The notes: generated by a model from the sequence alone, not told the origin. Counted from the first letter of the stretch, positions 46,001 to 54,723 are shown. The stretch: 54,868 nt of DNA from Streptomyces hilarionis (GCF_024539675.1 NZ_JAHHIT010000068.1:1-54868); one strand, 5' to 3'. Translations and numbers: made by a program.

Positions 46001-47399
46001 CGAGGTTTCCACCGGGAGCGATGTGGACGCTGCCTGCGTGCGAACCACCGGACCGCGCCACGCGGCACCCAAGAAGCCGCTGTTCACCAGGTTCCACATG
46101 CCGGCCGGCAAGGCGATAGCCCTGGCGGCCATGCCGACCGCGGTCCTCATGGGCATGGGTTTCACGCCCACCCTCGCGAACGCCGACGACCAGCCGTCGT
46201 CCAAGAACCTCACGATCGACGAGTACAAGGACTGCGTGGCGGCCCTGGAGGGCGCGGACGCCTCCGCGTCGGCCTCGCCCTCGCCGTCCGCCTCGCCGAG
46301 CGCGAGCAAGTCCGCCGACGACTCCGGGAGCGCCTCCCAGGACGACTCCAAGGGGTCCTCCGACGGCGCCGGGAGCGACTCGGGCGGCTCGAAGGACACG
46401 TCGGGTTCCGCGGACTCCACGGACGGCAAGAGCGGTTCGTCCTCGTCCGGTTCGGGTTCCGGCGACGCGGCCGAGCCCGCGCCGTCCGCGTCCTCCTCGC
46501 CCGCGCAGTCGGCGACGTCCGGCGACACCCCCGCGACGACCCCGTCGGCCACGGAGACGAGCAAGAACCTCCTGGAGACCGTCGGCGACGCCCTCACGGA
46601 CCTGTTCGACGGCAAGAAGGCCGACGACACGGCCACCGCGAGCCCGTCCCCGTCGGCCTCTCCCTCCGCCGAGGCCTCGGCCCCGGCCGCCGGATCCGGC
46701 TCCTCGGGCGCCTCGGACACGTCCAAGTCCACGGACAAGGGCTCCACGGGCACGTCCAAGGAGACCGGCGACGCGGGCGCGGGCGCGGCGAAGGACACCG
46801 CCGAGGAAGCGGCTCGGAAGACCGCCGACAAGGTGAAGGAAGCGGCCAAGGACGCCAAGGACACCGCCGCCGACGCCACGGCCACGCCGAGCCCCTCGTC
46901 GAGCGCCGGCGCGAACGCCGACGACTGCCCCGCGGCCACCGACGACGAGGGCGGCATCGACAACAAGGTCCGGCTGCCCGACGACCCCTGGTTCCTGAAC
47001 GCCAGTTCGCTGCTCCTCAAGGGCGCGGACTACCAGGGCATCGTCAAGGTGAAGACCGCCAACGGCACCGTCAAGGAGGTGCTGAAGTACGTCATCTCCG
47101 GCGGGACCGACATCGGCGACCTGCACCAGACGGTGGACGACAAGCAGGCGAACCGCACGTACCACGTGCAGGCCGGCAAGGGCACGACGTCCACGATCAA
47201 GGACGGCGACACGGTGATGTACACGGAGAGCATCTCCGGCAACCTGTTCGGCCTGATCCCGGTGACGTTCAGCCCCAAGAGCCCGCCGCCGCTGAACATC
47301 CCGCTGATCTACTTCACCAACGCCAAGGTCCAGCAGGCCGGCCAGTTCGGCGGCACGCTCACCGTTCCCGGCCTGCACCAGTACACGACCGCCGGCTGA
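45990..47399 (+). CDS. Exported Ser/Ala/Asp-rich protein, third gene of the DUF6230 operon
   Basis: 469 aa with GTG start at 45990 and GGGAGG upstream, overlapping the DUF6114 stop. Residues about 37-65 form a signal sequence ending near TLANADD. Residues about 85-310 are low-complexity Ser/Ala/Asp/Pro/Lys repeats (SPSPSASPSAS type), probably an extended wall-spanning region. A conserved C-terminal domain of about 155 residues follows, from DDCPAATDDEGG to the end, beta-rich with no catalytic motif. Streptomycete homologues carry the misleading name hydrogenase expression protein HypF; nothing here resembles HypF. Confidence 0.83.
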   Translation: MPADEVSTGSDVDAACVRTTGPRHAAPKKPLFTRFHMPAGKAIALAAMPTAVLMGMGFTPTLANADDQPSSKNLTIDEYKDCVAALEGADASASASPSPSASPSASKSADDSGSASQDDSKGSSDGAGSDSGGSKDTSGSADSTDGKSGSSSSGSGSGDAAEPAPSASSSPAQSATSGDTPATTPSATETSKNLLETVGDALTDLFDGKKADDTATASPSPSASPSAEASAPAAGSGSSGASDTSKSTDKGSTGTSKETGDAGAGAAKDTAEEAARKTADKVKEAAKDAKDTAADATATPSPSSSAGANADDCPAATDDEGGIDNKVRLPDDPWFLNASSLLLKGADYQGIVKVKTANGTVKEVLKYVISGGTDIGDLHQTVDDKQANRTYHVQAGKGTTSTIKDGDTVMYTESISGNLFGLIPVTFSPKSPPPLNIPLIYFTNAKVQQAGQFGGTLTVPGLHQYTTAG

Positions 47400-47436
47400 G
47401 CGCCGGCGTCACACGCCACTCCGGGAGCCGCAAGAA

Positions 47437-47477
47437 GACCGTGCCCCCGCCGGGTCACCCCCGACGGGGGCACGGTC
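47437..47477. terminator. Terminator of the DUF6230 operon
   Basis: GACCGTGCCCCCG (47437-47449) pairs perfectly with CGGGGGCACGGTC (47465-47477) across a 15-nt loop. It starts 38 bp after the last stop codon. Confidence 0.75.
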
Positions 47478-47503
47478 GTGCGCCCGCACGAGCGGGGAGC
47501 ACG

Positions 47504-47789
47504 ATGATCACTTTCTCGTTCGAGCCCCGCGCGGACGACGTCTCCTGGCCCCCGGACTGGCGGCTCGACAGCCCGGCACGTCTACTCCTTCGGCCGCCAG
47601 GGGGAGACCGTCAGCCTCACGACGGAGCGGCCCGCTGCGAGGGCCGAACCGACCTGGGACGAGCTGCGGCGGCTCGCCGCGACGGCCAGGGCCGAGGCGT
47701 TCCGCCTGATCACGGCCGCTCATCCGGAGCTGCGCGACCACGCGTGGCTGCGCGGGGCGGTCGGAGCGGGAGCGCCGCCGGCCGCGTGA
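47504..47789 (+). pseudogene. Small hypothetical gene interrupted by a frameshift
   Basis: ATG 47504 follows a GGGGAG ribosome site and opens MITFSFEPRADDVSWPPDWRLDS. At the CCC run 47572-47574 the protein-like reading continues one base out of frame as RHVYSFGRQGETVSLTTE, then a helical segment TWDELRRLAATARAEAF and DHAWLRGAVGAG, ending at TGA 47787-47789. Removing one C would give an intact protein of about 94 aa. The in-frame continuation after the CCC run is Arg/Gly-rich shadow sequence running into pyk. Either a true mutation or a sequencing error. Function unknown; no known domain recognised. Confidence 0.6.
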
Positions 47790-47808
47790 GCCGGCGGCGG
47801 AGGAAGCC

Positions 47809-47840
47809 GAGGGCGCCCCCCTTCGCAGGGGAGCGCCCTC
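47809..47840. terminator. Bidirectional terminator before pyk
   Basis: GAGGGCGC (47809-47816) pairs with GCGCCCTC (47833-47840), extended by a C-run/G-run pairing around TTCGCA. It lies between the frameshifted gene and the convergent pyk stop. Confidence 0.7.
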
Positions 47841-47874
47841 AGTGCCGCACGGGCCCCGTCACGGGGCCGCCCGC

Positions 47875-49305
47875 TCAGTCGCGGGCGCCGCCGCCGAGGT
47901 GGTGGACGCGGAGCATGTTGGTGGTGCCGGGGATGCCGGGGGGCGAGCCGGCGGTGATGATGACGATCTCGCCCGGGTTGAACCGGTTGATCTTGGCGAT
48001 CTCCTGGTCCACCATGTCGACCATCTCGTCGGTGGTGTTCACGAACGGCACGATGTGCGACTCGACGCCCCAGCTGAGCGCCAGCTGGTTGCGGGTGCCC
48101 TCGTCGGTGGTGAAGGCGATGATCGGCTGGGACGCGCGGTAGCGCGAGAGCCGACGGGCGGTGTCGCCGGACTGGGTGAACGCCACCAGGCCGCGGCCGC
48201 CGAGGAAGTCGGAGATCTCGCACGCGGCGCGGGCGATCGAACCGCCCTGCGTGCGCGGCTTCTTGCCCGGCACGAGCGGCTGGAGGCCCTTGCTGAGCAG
48301 CTCCTGCTCGGCCGCGGTGACGATCTTGGACATCGTCTTCACGGTCTCGATCGGGTACGCGCCCACGCTCGACTCGGCGGACAGCATGACCGCGTCCGCG
48401 CCGTCCAGGATCGCGTTGGCCACGTCGGAGGCCTCGGCGCGGGTCGGACGGGAGTTGGTGATCATCGACTCCATCATCTGGGTCGCCACGATCACCGGCT
48501 TGGCGTTGCGCCGGCACAGCTCGATGAGGCGCTTCTGCACCATGGGGACCCGCTCCAGCGGGTACTCGACGGCCAGGTCGCCGCGCGCGACCATCACACC
48601 GTCGAACGCCATGACGACGTCCTCCATGTTCTCCACCGCCTGCGGCTTCTCCACCTTGGCGATGACGGGGACCCGGCGGCCCTCCTCGTCCATGACCCGG
48701 TGGACGTCGGCGACGTCCTTGGCGTCCCGGACGAAGGACAGCGCGACCAGGTCGGCGCCCATGCGCAGCGCGAACCGCAGGTCCTCGATGTCCTTCTCGC
48801 TGAGCGCGGGCACGTTGACGGCCGTGCCGGGCAGGTTGATGCCCTTGTGGTCGGAGATGACCCCGCCCTCGATGACGATCGTCCGCACCCGCGGGCCCTC
48901 GACGTCCAGGACCTTCAGCTCGACGTTGCCGTCGTTGATGAGGACCTGGTCGCCGCGCGAGACGTCGCCCGGCAGGCCCTTGTACGTCGTGCCGCAGATC
49001 GTCTTGTCGCCGGGGACGTCGTCGGTGGTGATGGTGAACTCGTCACCGCGCACCAGCTCGACGGGGCCCTCGGCGAAGGTCTCGAGGCGGATCTTGGGGC
49101 CCTGGAGGTCGGCGAGGACGCCGATGGCCCGGCCGGTCTCCTTGGCGGCGGCCCGCACCCGGTCGTAGCGACCCTGGTGCTCGGCGTGCGAGCCGTGGCT
49201 GAAGTTGAAGCGGGCCACGTTCATGCCGGCCTCGATCAGCGACACGAGCATTTCGTGGGAGTCGACCGCGGGGCCGAGAGTACAGACGATTTTCGAACGG
49301 CGCAT
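47875..49305 (-). CDS. pyk: Pyruvate kinase
   Basis: Last enzyme of glycolysis: phosphoenolpyruvate + ADP to pyruvate + ATP. The 476-aa protein starts MRRSKIVCTLGPAVDSHEM and has the substrate-binding Arg in NVARFNFSHGSH, the catalytic Lys/metal Glu region PVIAKVEKPQAVENM, VMVARGDLAVE, and ATQMMESMI. The C-terminal allosteric domain ends VHHLGGGARD. By position it corresponds to one of two pyruvate kinases known in S. coelicolor. Upstream, 49334-49345 is a perfect palindrome. It lies 89 bp after ackA in the same orientation, so partial cotranscription is possible. Confidence 0.96.
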   Translation of the reverse strand: MRRSKIVCTLGPAVDSHEMLVSLIEAGMNVARFNFSHGSHAEHQGRYDRVRAAAKETGRAIGVLADLQGPKIRLETFAEGPVELVRGDEFTITTDDVPGDKTICGTTYKGLPGDVSRGDQVLINDGNVELKVLDVEGPRVRTIVIEGGVISDHKGINLPGTAVNVPALSEKDIEDLRFALRMGADLVALSFVRDAKDVADVHRVMDEEGRRVPVIAKVEKPQAVENMEDVVMAFDGVMVARGDLAVEYPLERVPMVQKRLIELCRRNAKPVIVATQMMESMITNSRPTRAEASDVANAILDGADAVMLSAESSVGAYPIETVKTMSKIVTAAEQELLSKGLQPLVPGKKPRTQGGSIARAACEISDFLGGRGLVAFTQSGDTARRLSRYRASQPIIAFTTDEGTRNQLALSWGVESHIVPFVNTTDEMVDMVDQEIAKINRFNPGEIVIITAGSPPGIPGTTNMLRVHHLGGGARD

Positions 49306-49333
49306 GGGGCGATCCTATCGGTTTGTTTCGCCG

Positions 49334-49345
49334 CGGAATATTCCG
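49334..49345. promoter_or_regulatory. Palindrome upstream of pyk
   Basis: CGGAATATTCCG is a perfect 12-bp palindrome 29-40 bp upstream of the pyk start and is AT-rich at its centre. A weak promoter (minus-strand TTGTAT, 16 bp, TATTCC) overlaps it, which would suit a repressor site. Confidence 0.4.
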
Positions 49346-49394
49346 TCTGGCGGAAGATACAAACGGGCGGAAGCGTGCTCAGTTGTATTCCTGC

Positions 49395-50606
49395 TCAGTT
49401 TGTGTTTTTCACCAGTGCGTAGGTCTGTGTGGCGATCTCCAGTTCCTCGTCCGTCGGCACCACGGCGACCGCCACCCGGGAGCCCGCCGGGGAGATCAGC
49501 CGCGCCTCGTCGGCGCGCACGGCGTTCAGCGCGTCGTCCACGGCCAGGCCCAGCGACTCCAGGCCCGCGACCGCCGCCGCCCGCACCGGGGCCGCGTTCT
49601 CCCCGACCCCGGCGGTGAACGCGACCGCGTCCACCCGCCCGAGTACGGCGTAATAAGCGCCGATGTACTTCTTCAACCGGTGAATGTAGATGTCGAACGC
49701 GAGCTGCGCCCGCTCGTCGCCCTCGTCGATCCGGCGTCGGATCTCCCGCATGTCGTTGTCGCCGCACAGCCCGACGAGACCGCTCCTCTTGTTGAGAAGA
49801 GCATCGATTTCGTCGATGGACATTCCGCCAACGCGCGCCAAATGGAAGATGACGGCCGGGTCGGCGTCCCCCGAACGCGTCCCCATCACGAGCCCCTCCA
49901 GTGGCGTCAGGCCCATCGAGGTGTCCACGCACCGGCCCTTCTCCACGGCCGACGCCGACGCCCCGTTGCCCAGGTGCAGCACGATGACGTTCACCTCTTC
50001 GGGGGTCCTGCCCAGCAGCTTCGCCGTCGCCCGGGAGACGTACGCGTGCGACGTCCCGTGGAAGCCGTAGCGCCGCACCCGGTGCGCGTCGGCCGTCTCG
50101 ACGTCGATCGCGTAGCGCGCCGCCGCCTCCGGCATCGTCGTGTGGAAGGCGGTGTCGAAGACGGCGACCTGGGGCACGTCGGGGCGCAGCGCCGTCGCCG
50201 TGCGGATGCCGGTGAGGTTGGCCGGGTTGTGCAGCGGGGCGACCGGGATCAGCCGCTCGATCTCGGCGAGGACCGCGTCGTCGATCACGGTCGGCCGGGT
50301 GAAGTGCTTGCCGCCGTGCACGACCCGGTGGCCGACGGCGGCCAGCTCGGGGGAGTCCAGGCCCAGGCCGTCCCTGGCCAGCTCCTCCGCCACGGCCTTC
50401 AGGGCGGCGTCGTGGTCGGCGATCGGTTCGCTCTGCTCGCGAATCCGGCCGCCGGTGGCCGGCGGCGTGTGCTTCAGGCGGGAGGACCGCTCGCCGATCC
50501 GCTCGACGAGTCCGCTCGCCAGCCGGCTGCCGTCCCGCATGTCGAGCAGCTGGTACTTCAGCGACGAGGAGCCGGAGTTGAGGACGAGGACACGGGTCGC
50601 GCTCAC
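49395..50606 (-). CDS. ackA: Acetate kinase
   Basis: Converts acetyl phosphate + ADP to acetate + ATP, or the reverse. The 403-aa protein begins VSATRVLVLNSGSSSLKYQL, with the phosphate-binding Asn in LVLNSGSSS. HRVVHGG, the catalytic region VFDTAFHTTMP, RYGFHGTSH, HLGNGAS and the C-terminal FTAGVGENA are all present. The GTG start at 50606 overlaps the pta stop (GTGA), so pta and ackA are translationally coupled; the much longer open frame upstream is a shadow of pta. Confidence 0.96.
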   Translation of the reverse strand: MSATRVLVLNSGSSSLKYQLLDMRDGSRLASGLVERIGERSSRLKHTPPATGGRIREQSEPIADHDAALKAVAEELARDGLGLDSPELAAVGHRVVHGGKHFTRPTVIDDAVLAEIERLIPVAPLHNPANLTGIRTATALRPDVPQVAVFDTAFHTTMPEAAARYAIDVETADAHRVRRYGFHGTSHAYVSRATAKLLGRTPEEVNVIVLHLGNGASASAVEKGRCVDTSMGLTPLEGLVMGTRSGDADPAVIFHLARVGGMSIDEIDALLNKRSGLVGLCGDNDMREIRRRIDEGDERAQLAFDIYIHRLKKYIGAYYAVLGRVDAVAFTAGVGENAAPVRAAAVAGLESLGLAVDDALNAVRADEARLISPAGSRVAVAVVPTDEELEIATQTYALVKNTN

Positions 50607-52705
50607 AGTTCGGTCGCCTTCTCGCTGGGGGTCGGGGACGGGCTCTGGGCCTGGATCGCCGTGATGGCGACGGTGTTGACGATGTCCTGGACGAGAGCGC
50701 CCCGTGACAGGTCGTTGACGGGCTTGCGCAGCCCCTGGAGCACCGGCCCGACCGCGATCGCGCCGGCCGAACGCTGCACGGCCTTGTAGGTGTTGTTGCC
50801 CGTGTTGAGGTCCGGGAAGATCAGCACGCTGGCCTGCCCGGCGACGTCGGAGTCCGGCAGCTTCGTCGCCGCCACGGACGGCTCGACGGCGGCGTCGTAC
50901 TGGATGGGCCCCTCGATCTTCAGGTCGGGCCGCCGCCCGCGCACCAGTTCCGTCGCCTCGCGCACCTTGTCCACGTCCGCGCCCGAGCCGGACGTGCCGG
51001 TGGAGTACGACAGCATCGCGATCCGCGGCTCCACGCCGAACCGCGCCGCCGTCCTGGCCGACTGCACGGCGATGTCGGCGAGCTGCCCGGCGTCCGGGTC
51101 CGGGTTGACCGCGCAGTCGCCGTAGACGAGGACCTTGTCGGCCAGGCACATGAAGAACACCGACGACACGATGCCGGCGTCCGGCTTCGTCTTGATGATC
51201 TCGAAGGCGGGCCGAATGGTCGCGGCCGTGGAGTGCACGGACCCGGAGACCATGCCGTCGGCGAGCCCCTCCTGCACCATGAGCGTGCCGAAGTAGTTGA
51301 CGTCGGAGACGACGTCGTAGGCCAGCTCGACGCTGACGCCCTTGTGGGCGCGCAGCGCGGCGTACTTCTGCGCGAAGGCGTCGCGCAGCTCGCTCGTCGC
51401 CGGGTCGATCAGCGCGCACTCGCCCAGGTCGATGCCCAGGTCGGCGGCCTTCTTGCGGATCTGGTCGACGGGCCCGAGCAGCGTGAGGTCGCACACGCCC
51501 CGGCGCAGCAGCACCTCGGCCGCGTGCAGGACGCGCTCCTCGGTCCCCTCGGGGAGCACCACCCGGCGCTTGTCGGCGCGGGCCTGCTCGAGGAGCGTGT
51601 GCTCGAACATCATCGGCGTGACGCGGTCGGTGCTGGGCGCGGAGACGCGCTTGCGCAGCTCGCTCGTGTCGACGTACCGCTCGAAAAGGCCCAGCGCGGT
51701 CTCGGCCTTGCGCGGGGTGGCCGCGTTCAGCTTGCCCTCCAGCGAGAACAGCTGCTCCGCGGTGGGGAAGCTGTTGCCGGGCACCGACACGACCGGCGTG
51801 CCGGGCGCGAGGCGCGCGGCCAGGGTGAGGATCTCGTCGGTCGGGACCTCGCCCAGCGTGAGCAGCACACCGGCGATCGGCGGGGTGCCGGCGCTGTGCG
51901 CGGCCAGCGTGCCGACGACCAGGTCGGCCCGGTCGCCGGGCGTGACGACCAGGCAGCCCGGCGTCAGGGCGTTGAGGAAGTTCGGCAGCATCGCCCCGCC
52001 GAAGACGAAGTCGAGGGCGTCGCGGGCCAGTCCGGAGTCGTCGCCCAGCAGCACCCGCGCGCCCAGGGCGTGGCTGATCTGCGCGACGGTCGGCGCGGAG
52101 AGCGCGGGCTCGTCCGGCACGACGTAGCAGGGCACGGGCAGCCGGGCCCCGAGACCCGCGGCGATCGCCTCCCGGTCCTCCGGGGCCACCCGGTTGGTCA
52201 CCATGGCGAGGACGTCGCACCCGAGGCCGTCGTAGGCCCGGTAGGCGTTGCGGGTCTCGGCGAGCACCGACTCCGCGGTCTGCTTGCGGCCACCGACGAC
52301 GGGGATCACGGACGCGCCGAACTCGTTGGCGAGGCGCGCGTTGAGCGCCAGTTCGTCCGGGAACTGCGTGTCGGCGTAGTCCGTGCCGAGGACGAGGACG
52401 ACGTCGTAGTCGCGGGCGACCCGGTGGAACCGCTCGACGAGGGTGGAGACCAGTTCGTCCGCCCCCTGCTCGGCCTGGAGGGCGGACGCCTCGTGGTAGT
52501 CCATGCCGTAGACGGTGGCCGGATCCTGCGCCAGCCGGTACCGGGCGCGCAGCAGCTCGAAGAGCCGGTCGGGCCCGTCGTGGACGAGGGGACGGAAGAC
52601 GCCCACCCGGTCGACCTGCCGGGTCAGGAGCTCCATGACCCCCAGCTCGACGACCTGGCGGCCGTCGCCGCGGTCGATACCGGTCACGTACACACAGCGG
52701 GTCAC
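50603..52705 (-). CDS. pta: Phosphate acetyltransferase, long form
   Basis: Makes acetyl phosphate from acetyl-CoA. The protein is 700 aa from GTG 52705 (VTRCVYVTGIDRGDGR), with GGAGAG upstream; a longer frame to 52948 is not supported. This is the three-domain form: an N-terminal BioD-like P-loop-fold domain (about 1-190), a central DRTGG regulatory domain (about 210-330) and the C-terminal PTA catalytic domain (about 370-690) with MLSYSTGTSGSG and VLIFPDLNTGNN. The extra domains in other bacteria give control by NADH or pyruvate. Cotranscribed with ackA. Confidence 0.95.
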   Translation of the reverse strand: MTRCVYVTGIDRGDGRQVVELGVMELLTRQVDRVGVFRPLVHDGPDRLFELLRARYRLAQDPATVYGMDYHEASALQAEQGADELVSTLVERFHRVARDYDVVLVLGTDYADTQFPDELALNARLANEFGASVIPVVGGRKQTAESVLAETRNAYRAYDGLGCDVLAMVTNRVAPEDREAIAAGLGARLPVPCYVVPDEPALSAPTVAQISHALGARVLLGDDSGLARDALDFVFGGAMLPNFLNALTPGCLVVTPGDRADLVVGTLAAHSAGTPPIAGVLLTLGEVPTDEILTLAARLAPGTPVVSVPGNSFPTAEQLFSLEGKLNAATPRKAETALGLFERYVDTSELRKRVSAPSTDRVTPMMFEHTLLEQARADKRRVVLPEGTEERVLHAAEVLLRRGVCDLTLLGPVDQIRKKAADLGIDLGECALIDPATSELRDAFAQKYAALRAHKGVSVELAYDVVSDVNYFGTLMVQEGLADGMVSGSVHSTAATIRPAFEIIKTKPDAGIVSSVFFMCLADKVLVYGDCAVNPDPDAGQLADIAVQSARTAARFGVEPRIAMLSYSTGTSGSGADVDKVREATELVRGRRPDLKIEGPIQYDAAVEPSVAATKLPDSDVAGQASVLIFPDLNTGNNTYKAVQRSAGAIAVGPVLQGLRKPVNDLSRGALVQDIVNTVAITAIQAQSPSPTPSEKATEL

Positions 52706-52791
52706 GCGAGCTCTCCGTTTCGTTCCGGGGCAGTTCGTCGGCGCTCGGGCCGGGCGCTCGGCCCGACTCTCTCCGGCGCACAAAAATCGCC

Positions 52792-52801
52792 CACCTAGGT
52801 G
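52792..52801. promoter_or_regulatory. Palindrome in the pta-pfkA divergent region
   Basis: CACCTAGGTG is a perfect 10-bp palindrome 10 bp upstream of the pfkA inverted repeat and 87 bp from the pta start. Possible operator; regulator unknown. Confidence 0.35.
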
Positions 52802-52810
52802 AGCAGATCC

Positions 52811-52854
52811 CTCTTGACAATACCCCCGTCCGTGGTTAAGGCGCCCGTCAAGAG
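52811..52854 (+). promoter_or_regulatory. pfkA promoter flanked by an inverted repeat
   Basis: TTGACA (52814-52819), a 17-bp spacer and TAAGGC (52837-52842) form a promoter with a consensus -35 box. The perfect inverted repeat CTCTTGAC (52811-52818) / GTCAAGAG (52847-52854) brackets it, so a dimeric regulator could cover both the -35 box and the start site. Confidence 0.6.
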
Positions 52855-52928
52855 ACCGGCCCGTCCGGCGGCGTGAAACAATCGAATCCGGCTCACCGGC
52901 AACGACAGCGAGCAGGAGACACAGCACG

Positions 52929-53954
52929 ATGCGCATCGGAGTTCTCACCGCAGGCGGCGACTGCCCCGGCCTGAACGCAGTGATCCGCTCGGTCGTGCAC
53001 CGCGCCGTGGACCACTACGGCGACGAGGTGATCGGCTTCGAGGACGGCTACGCGGGGCTGCTGGACGGCCGTTACCGCGGACTCGACCTCAACGCGGTGA
53101 GCGGCATCCTGGCCCGCGGCGGCACCATCCTCGGCTCGTCCCGACTGGAGCGCGACCGGCTGCGCGAGGCCTGCGAGAGCGCCTCCGACATGATCCACGA
53201 CTTCAACATCGACGCCCTCATCCCGATCGGCGGCGAGGGCACCCTGACGGCCGCGCGCATGCTGTCCGACGCCGGACTGCCGGTGGTCGGCGTCCCGAAG
53301 ACGATCGACAACGACATCTCCTCCACCGACCGCACCTTCGGCTTCGACACGGCCGTCGGCGTCGCCACGGAGGCGATGGACCGCCTGAAGACGACCGCGG
53401 AGTCCCACCAGCGGGTCATGGTCGTCGAGGTCATGGGCCGCCACGCGGGCTGGATCGCGCTGGAGAGCGGCATGGCGGCGGGCGCGCACGGCATCTGCCT
53501 GCCCGAACGCCCCTTCGACCCCGCCGACCTGGTGAAGATGGTCGAGGAGCGGTTCGCGCGCGGCAAGAAGTTCGCGGTGATCTGCGTCGCCGAGGGCGCG
53601 CACCCGGCCGAGGGCACCATGGACTACAGCAAGGGCGCGATCGACCAGTTCGGCCACGAGCGCTTCCAGGGCATCGGCACGGCCCTCGCCTACGAGCTGG
53701 AGCGACGGCTCGGCAAGGAGGCCCGCCCGGTCATCCTCGGCCACGTCCAGCGCGGCGGCGTCCCCACGGCCTACGACCGCGTCCTCGCCACCCGCTTCGG
53801 CTGGCACGCCGTGGAGGCGGCGCACCGCGGCGAGTTCGGCCGCATGACGGCGCTGCGCGGCACGGACGTCGTGATGGTGCCGCTGGCCGAAGCGGTGACC
53901 GAGCTCAAGACGGTCCCCAAGGACCGCATCGTGGAGGCGGAGTCGGTCTTCTAG
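52929..53954 (+). CDS. pfkA: 6-phosphofructokinase, group III ATP type
   Basis: Phosphorylates fructose 6-phosphate to the 1,6-bisphosphate. The 341-aa protein starts MRIGVLTAGGDCPGLNA. The nucleotide loop is PIGGEGTLTAA: Gly at the E. coli 104 position, which indicates ATP rather than pyrophosphate as donor. PKTIDNDI has Lys at position 124, usual for pyrophosphate enzymes. This mixed signature defines actinobacterial group III ATP-PFKs. Substrate contacts VVEVMGRHAGWIAL and LGHVQRGGVPTAYDR are present. AGGAG lies 10 nt upstream of the ATG. It is one of several PFKs in streptomycetes; divergent from pta-ackA. Confidence 0.95.
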   Translation: MRIGVLTAGGDCPGLNAVIRSVVHRAVDHYGDEVIGFEDGYAGLLDGRYRGLDLNAVSGILARGGTILGSSRLERDRLREACESASDMIHDFNIDALIPIGGEGTLTAARMLSDAGLPVVGVPKTIDNDISSTDRTFGFDTAVGVATEAMDRLKTTAESHQRVMVVEVMGRHAGWIALESGMAAGAHGICLPERPFDPADLVKMVEERFARGKKFAVICVAEGAHPAEGTMDYSKGAIDQFGHERFQGIGTALAYELERRLGKEARPVILGHVQRGGVPTAYDRVLATRFGWHAVEAAHRGEFGRMTALRGTDVVMVPLAEAVTELKTVPKDRIVEAESVF

Positions 53955-53981
53955 ACCGGGGGTGGAGCGGGCCCGCGCGGC

Positions 53982-54695
53982 CTACGCGGTCCGCTTCCGC
54001 AGGCTCGTCCAGAAGTGCTCGACGATCGCGTCGAGGAAGTCCTCCCCGGTGTCGCCCGCGGCCCCGGAGGCGCTGCCGCCGCCCCAGCTCAGCGTGGCGA
54101 CCATGCGGCCCTGGTAGTCGCGGTGCAGCTCCTGGAGCGCGTCCTCCAGGAGCCGCCGCTCCAGCGGCACGATCCGGGCCACCTGTTTGACGTATGCCTG
54201 CCAGCGCGTGCCGGCCGCGGCGCGCAGCAGGTCGGCGAGCTCGCCCTCCCGGCCGGTGACCGTGACCAGGTCCGGCAGCGTGAGGCCGAGGAGCTCGGCG
54301 AGGACCGCGCTCTGCCGGTCCGTGCCGCGCCACTGCCCGCTCTCCTCCATGCGCGTGTACGCCAGGAACTCGTGGCCCACGGCCCGGGCGACGTCCTCGG
54401 GCGCCAGGCCCCGGGCGACGCGGTGTTCGCGCAGGGTGCGGGGAGGCCCGATGAGTTCGGCCGGGGAGCACCACAACACGCCCGCGAGCGCGGTGAGTTC
54501 GGCGTGGGCGGGGGTGAGCGCCCCGCGTTCCCAGGCGTTCACCAGGTCGGGGGTGGCGTGGGCGAGGGCGTAGGAGGTGCGCAGCCCCTGGGCGACGTGC
54601 GCGGGGGTCATGCCCAGGGCGACGCGGAGTCGGCGGGCGGCGGGGGCGTCGAAGGGAGGACCGGGCTGACGGGTGTGAGCTGCGGGTCTGGACAC
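53982..54695 (-). CDS. XRE-family helix-turn-helix regulator
   Basis: 237 aa from GTG 54695; a TTG at 54704 is also in frame. Two HTH-like regions are visible: RLRVALGMTPAHVAQGLRTSYALAHATPDLVNAWERG (about 22-58) and LREHRVARGLAPEDVARAVGHEFLAYTRMEESG (about 92-124). The C-terminal half is helical with no known effector domain. No ribosome site precedes the GTG; a TACCTT box ends 7 nt upstream, so the mRNA may be leaderless. Target genes unknown. Confidence 0.85.
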   Translation of the reverse strand: MSRPAAHTRQPGPPFDAPAARRLRVALGMTPAHVAQGLRTSYALAHATPDLVNAWERGALTPAHAELTALAGVLWCSPAELIGPPRTLREHRVARGLAPEDVARAVGHEFLAYTRMEESGQWRGTDRQSAVLAELLGLTLPDLVTVTGREGELADLLRAAAGTRWQAYVKQVARIVPLERRLLEDALQELHRDYQGRMVATLSWGGGSASGAAGDTGEDFLDAIVEHFWTSLRKRTA

Positions 54696-54723
54696 GGGGG
54701 ACAAGGTAGGGGGCCCCGCGGGC

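Noticed and set aside
45990..47399. Hydrogenase maturation protein HypF
   Set aside because: The protein is a Ser-rich exported polypeptide without the acylphosphatase, zinc-finger or carbamoyltransferase domains of HypF.
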